DNA from: Verrucomicrobiota bacterium
Lineage (GTDB): Bacteria; Verrucomicrobiota; Verrucomicrobiia; Methylacidiphilales; Verrucolacustridaceae
Reading direction: 5' to 3'
Assembly (NCBI GenBank): GCA_010024525.1
Contig: RGGS01000035.1
Coordinates: 1-8,970 of the forward strand
DNA: 8,970 bases
Under the pieces are notes generated by a model, which was not told where the DNA came from, searched no databases, and saw only the letters and a program-made list of their open reading frames with translations. How positions within the stretch are numbered: the first letter of the stretch is position 1; each line of letters starts with the position of its first letter. A program made the translations under genes and the position numbers. Shown piece after piece: positions 6,274-8,970 of this stretch.

Positions 6274-8931
6274 GTGAAAAAGCTTCTCATCATTGGCTCG
6301 TTGCTTGCCTGGTCGGGGACCATGGGGTGGTCGCAGTCCGTCACCTGGAACAATCCAGGTTCCCTGGCGCCCAATGAGCCAGGGCAGTTGGAGTTGGTCT
6401 TCACGGACTGTCAGCCCTCAGGCTCGGTCAATTTGCCGCAGGTCAACGGGCTGCAGATTTTGGGGCAACCGGGTCGGGCAACCAGTTTCTCCATGATCAA
6501 CTTTCAGACAAGTTCGTCCACCACCTTTAGTTATGCCGTTTTGCCCACCCAGGCGGGGCGGATACAGATTCCATCATTTGAGGTGGGCACGGACAAAGGA
6601 AAGAAAACGGTCCCCGGATTGGCATTGGAAGTAACAACGACGGCCTCGCCATCCCGGCGGTCACAATCACTCCCCCAACAAAATCTCCCCTTTCCTCCGG
6701 GTTTTTTCCAAAACGCAGCGCCGCCCATGGCCAATCAGGGAAGCGCTGCGGGAGCGGTTCAAGCCACGGTTACCGCCGACCCCAACCGCCCTTATGCGGG
6801 AGAGGTTTTTGACGTGAACTACCGCGTGTTTATCACCGGGAACCGGAGCGGCAGGGTCAAAACGACTCCACTTTGGGATGTGCAGAACTTTTCCGCGGAG
6901 GCCTGGGATCGGGGCCAGCAGATCGGTCCCGGTGGCTCGCAAGGTCTGCAATTTCACACCCGGGCCATGGTGCCGAAACCAGGGACCTTTGATCTGCCGC
7001 CTATCCGCCAAAAACTGGATTTGGATACGGCTTTGGGTGGACGATCTTTCTTTTTCACCGCTCCGGGGTCGGAAGAGGTAGAGGTTTCAACGGATGCGGT
7101 GGCTTTGCAGATTCAACCCTTGCCTGGCGGTGCACCCGCGGGATTCAAGGGAGCGGTGGGCCAATTTTTCCTGGAGTCCAAAATGGTGCCGGAGCAAGTG
7201 AACGAGGGGGAGCCCGTGACGTGGACCCTGACCCTGAGAGGTACCGGCAATTGGCCCATGAGCATTGAGCTTCCGGCCCGCACCATCCCCAACCAAATCC
7301 GCACCATTCAACCCAAACTTCGAAAAGAGTTCAACGGGACGGATATCTTTACCGGGGCGGTGGTGGAGGACCTGGTCATGATTCCCACGCAGGGCGGGGA
7401 GTACGAATTGCCTCCCGTGAAGTTCGTGTACTTTGACCCGAAGAAAAAGGCTTATGAGACGGCAGAGGCCAAGCCCCCCAAAATAGTCGTTACCAAGGGT
7501 GCCGGAGGTCTTTCTTTGGCTCCCCCCCAGCCCCCTGGGGCGGCAAATTATGCATCAGGAGCAAAGGAAAAAGCACCGCCTCCAGCCATGGCCGCGGGCA
7601 AGCCAGCCAAGTCCTTACAGTATGGGGCGCCGGGATTGCCGCATGAGCCAATCTTGACTCGGCCAAGTCTTACCTTTGCCCCCATGTCCACTGGTTCACT
7701 CAAGGTACTTTGCGCAGTTGCATGGGTGGGGTTGCTTGCCGGTTGGTGGATCTGGGCTCGCCGAAGGGCGTTCTTAACCGATAGGGAAAGACAAAGGAAA
7801 GAGGCGCTGGCCGCCTGGAAAAGTGCAGCACAAACCATCCGTGACCTTGTGGCGAACGGCGACCATTCGGAAAGCGCCTTGTTGCAATGGCAAAAAGCAG
7901 TGGCTTTGACATTGGGGGTGAGTGGGGCTACGCCTTCGGGCACGGAAATTGTTCAGGGTGCCACATCCTTCACGGAACGAGATCGAGAGGAAATCAGGTT
8001 GTGCTGGCAAGAGTCGGAGGAGGCTTTGTACGGCAAGGACAAACCGCTGAGTCTCGATTGGGGGGAGCGAGCCATCTCTTTGGCTGAACGGATCGATTTG
8101 CCTCCTGTTCGGTGGTGGGAGGGTTTTCTGCCGCGTAATCTTTTGCCTTGGCTGGGAACTGTCGTGGCCCTTTTTGTGGCAGGGAGCAGTTGCCTGGGGG
8201 AGCCATCGCAAGAGACGGATCAACCGGGCGGCAAGAAAAACGATCCAATCGCCCTTTATCAGGAAGGGAAGTTTGAAGAGGCATCCAAGTTCTGGGCAAA
8301 ACAAGTTTCCACCAGACCCGGAGATGCGGTAGCTCGAAACAATCTCGCTTTATGCTTCTTGCAAATGGGAGACAAAGAAAGGGCTCTGGCCCACGGCTTG
8401 GCGGCATACCTGCGGGATCCCGGTAAAGAGTCGGTGGCGTGGAATCTCAGAATTTACGCTGGCTCCTCCGACCAGCTGGATCCAGCCGTCAACCGGCTGA
8501 TGGAGGAGGGATTCGCCTCCTGGTTAACCTCCAAGAAAGGTGTTTTTACCTGGCAGGCAAGTTTGGTCTTTGGATTTTTCACGATGGCGGTGGGCTGTGC
8601 CTTGCTCTTGGCCTCCGGTTATCAAATCGACAGGAGAAGGCCTTGGATGCGCCTTGGCTCGGCGATTCTTCTTGTCGGAGCGCTGGAGTCGGGCGTTGCC
8701 GGTACGGCTTTGGGCGCTTACGGAAAGCTCTCGGATGCCGAGGCGGTGATCATTGTGGATGTGGAGCCTTTGCGCACTGTTCCTACAGAGGTGGAGCCGC
8801 AGGCCGAAAAGGCTTATCCTCCGGGCTCGATTGCCCACTTGGAAAAGACCTTTTTGGGATGGAGCAAGATCCGCCTGCCGAATCATGATGTTGGATGGAT
8901 TCGTTCGGAGCATGTCGTTCCGTTGTACTAG
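6274..8931 (+). CDS. BatD-BatE fusion: BatD domains, TPR, SH3-like domain, four membrane helices
   Basis: This 885-aa protein starts with a signal peptide (MKKLLIIGSL, cut near residue 20). The BatD part has beta-sandwich domains at about 22-123, 163-283 and 292-407, the last with GTGNWP (323-328) and YFDP (386-389) as in BatD, plus Pro-rich linkers at about 125-160 and 411-470. A helix (about 475-494) then leads to a charged, helical, presumably cytoplasmic region (498-612). A second helix (about 622-640) starts the BatE-like part: TPRs at about 657-716 (ALYQEGKFEEA; NNLALCFLQMGDKERAL), helices at about 760-782 and 792-813, and an SH3-like domain at 822-885 (W863, GWIRSEHVVPLY). By topology, the BatD, TPR and SH3 parts are all periplasmic. 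Start: GTG 6274, supported by the signal peptide; GGGGAAG at 6253-6259 is rather distant. BatD and BatE are usually separate genes. Domain calls are by pattern and were not searched. Confidence 0.88.
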   Translation: MKKLLIIGSLLAWSGTMGWSQSVTWNNPGSLAPNEPGQLELVFTDCQPSGSVNLPQVNGLQILGQPGRATSFSMINFQTSSSTTFSYAVLPTQAGRIQIPSFEVGTDKGKKTVPGLALEVTTTASPSRRSQSLPQQNLPFPPGFFQNAAPPMANQGSAAGAVQATVTADPNRPYAGEVFDVNYRVFITGNRSGRVKTTPLWDVQNFSAEAWDRGQQIGPGGSQGLQFHTRAMVPKPGTFDLPPIRQKLDLDTALGGRSFFFTAPGSEEVEVSTDAVALQIQPLPGGAPAGFKGAVGQFFLESKMVPEQVNEGEPVTWTLTLRGTGNWPMSIELPARTIPNQIRTIQPKLRKEFNGTDIFTGAVVEDLVMIPTQGGEYELPPVKFVYFDPKKKAYETAEAKPPKIVVTKGAGGLSLAPPQPPGAANYASGAKEKAPPPAMAAGKPAKSLQYGAPGLPHEPILTRPSLTFAPMSTGSLKVLCAVAWVGLLAGWWIWARRRAFLTDRERQRKEALAAWKSAAQTIRDLVANGDHSESALLQWQKAVALTLGVSGATPSGTEIVQGATSFTERDREEIRLCWQESEEALYGKDKPLSLDWGERAISLAERIDLPPVRWWEGFLPRNLLPWLGTVVALFVAGSSCLGEPSQETDQPGGKKNDPIALYQEGKFEEASKFWAKQVSTRPGDAVARNNLALCFLQMGDKERALAHGLAAYLRDPGKESVAWNLRIYAGSSDQLDPAVNRLMEEGFASWLTSKKGVFTWQASLVFGFFTMAVGCALLLASGYQIDRRRPWMRLGSAILLVGALESGVAGTALGAYGKLSDAEAVIIVDVEPLRTVPTEVEPQAEKAYPPGSIAHLEKTFLGWSKIRLPNHDVGWIRSEHVVPLY

Positions 8932-8970
8932 GGTTGCAAAAACGCCCGCCTCCCACCCCGCCTGACGCAC

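Noticed and set aside
8524..8970. Minus-strand open frame reaching the right edge
   Set aside because: Most of it is antisense to the SH3-like end of the BatD-BatE gene, with no recognisable motif or signal. The 39 bases beyond the stop are too few to support a convergent gene.
8932..8970. Possible operon terminator after the last gene
   Set aside because: No inverted repeat followed by a T run is visible in the 39 bases available. A terminator, if present, lies beyond the window.

Overview
The window is a plus-strand, tightly packed gene cluster: essentially the whole of a Bat-type ("Bacteroides aerotolerance") MoxR/von Willebrand A operon, preceded by the 3' part of an unrecognised membrane protein gene. 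All convincing genes are on the + strand, and I see no RNA genes, insertion sequences or CRISPR repeats. The sequence is moderately GC-rich by eye, with many G or C homopolymers. Architecture and style suggest a Gram-negative bacterium, perhaps of the Verrucomicrobiota/PVC group. That placement is a low-confidence guess, because there is no marker gene.

Layout: (1) 1-1065, the end of a two-helix membrane protein of unknown function, cut by the left edge. (2) 1066-1133, a 68-base gap with a strong Shine-Dalgarno sequence. (3) 1134-2102, a MoxR AAA+ ATPase. (4) 2128-3039, a DUF58 protein. (5) 3036-4070, BatA-like VWA membrane protein. (6) 4067-5188, BatB-like VWA membrane protein. (7) 5185-6268, a secreted BatC-position protein whose reading frame breaks at a run of nine C (5557-5565). 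As read it is a 161-aa N-terminal piece plus an overlapping frame carrying the long charged low-complexity tail and a conserved-looking C-terminus. (8) 6274-8931, an 885-aa protein that looks like BatD fused to BatE: BatD beta-sandwich domains, a membrane helix, a cytoplasmic helical domain, a second helix, periplasmic TPRs, two more helices and a bacterial SH3-like domain. The last 39 bases (8932-8970) hold nothing I can identify.

From knowledge of the family: MoxR ATPases are thought to act as chaperone-like remodellers on VWA-containing partners. DUF58 is the usual soluble adaptor, and BatA/BatB are inner-membrane VWA proteins whose metal-dependent adhesion site (MIDAS) binds partner proteins. 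BatC, BatD and BatE supply periplasmic TPR and beta-sandwich modules, probably in one envelope complex. Three successive 4-base ATGA overlaps (DUF58/batA, batA/batB, batB/batC) and the short remaining gaps indicate one co-transcribed, translationally coupled unit.

The main points of interest are the C9 frameshift in the BatC-position gene, the BatD-BatE fusion, and an apparently degenerate MIDAS in the DUF58 protein while BatA and BatB keep complete ones. The system type is known, so I do not claim a wholly new one.
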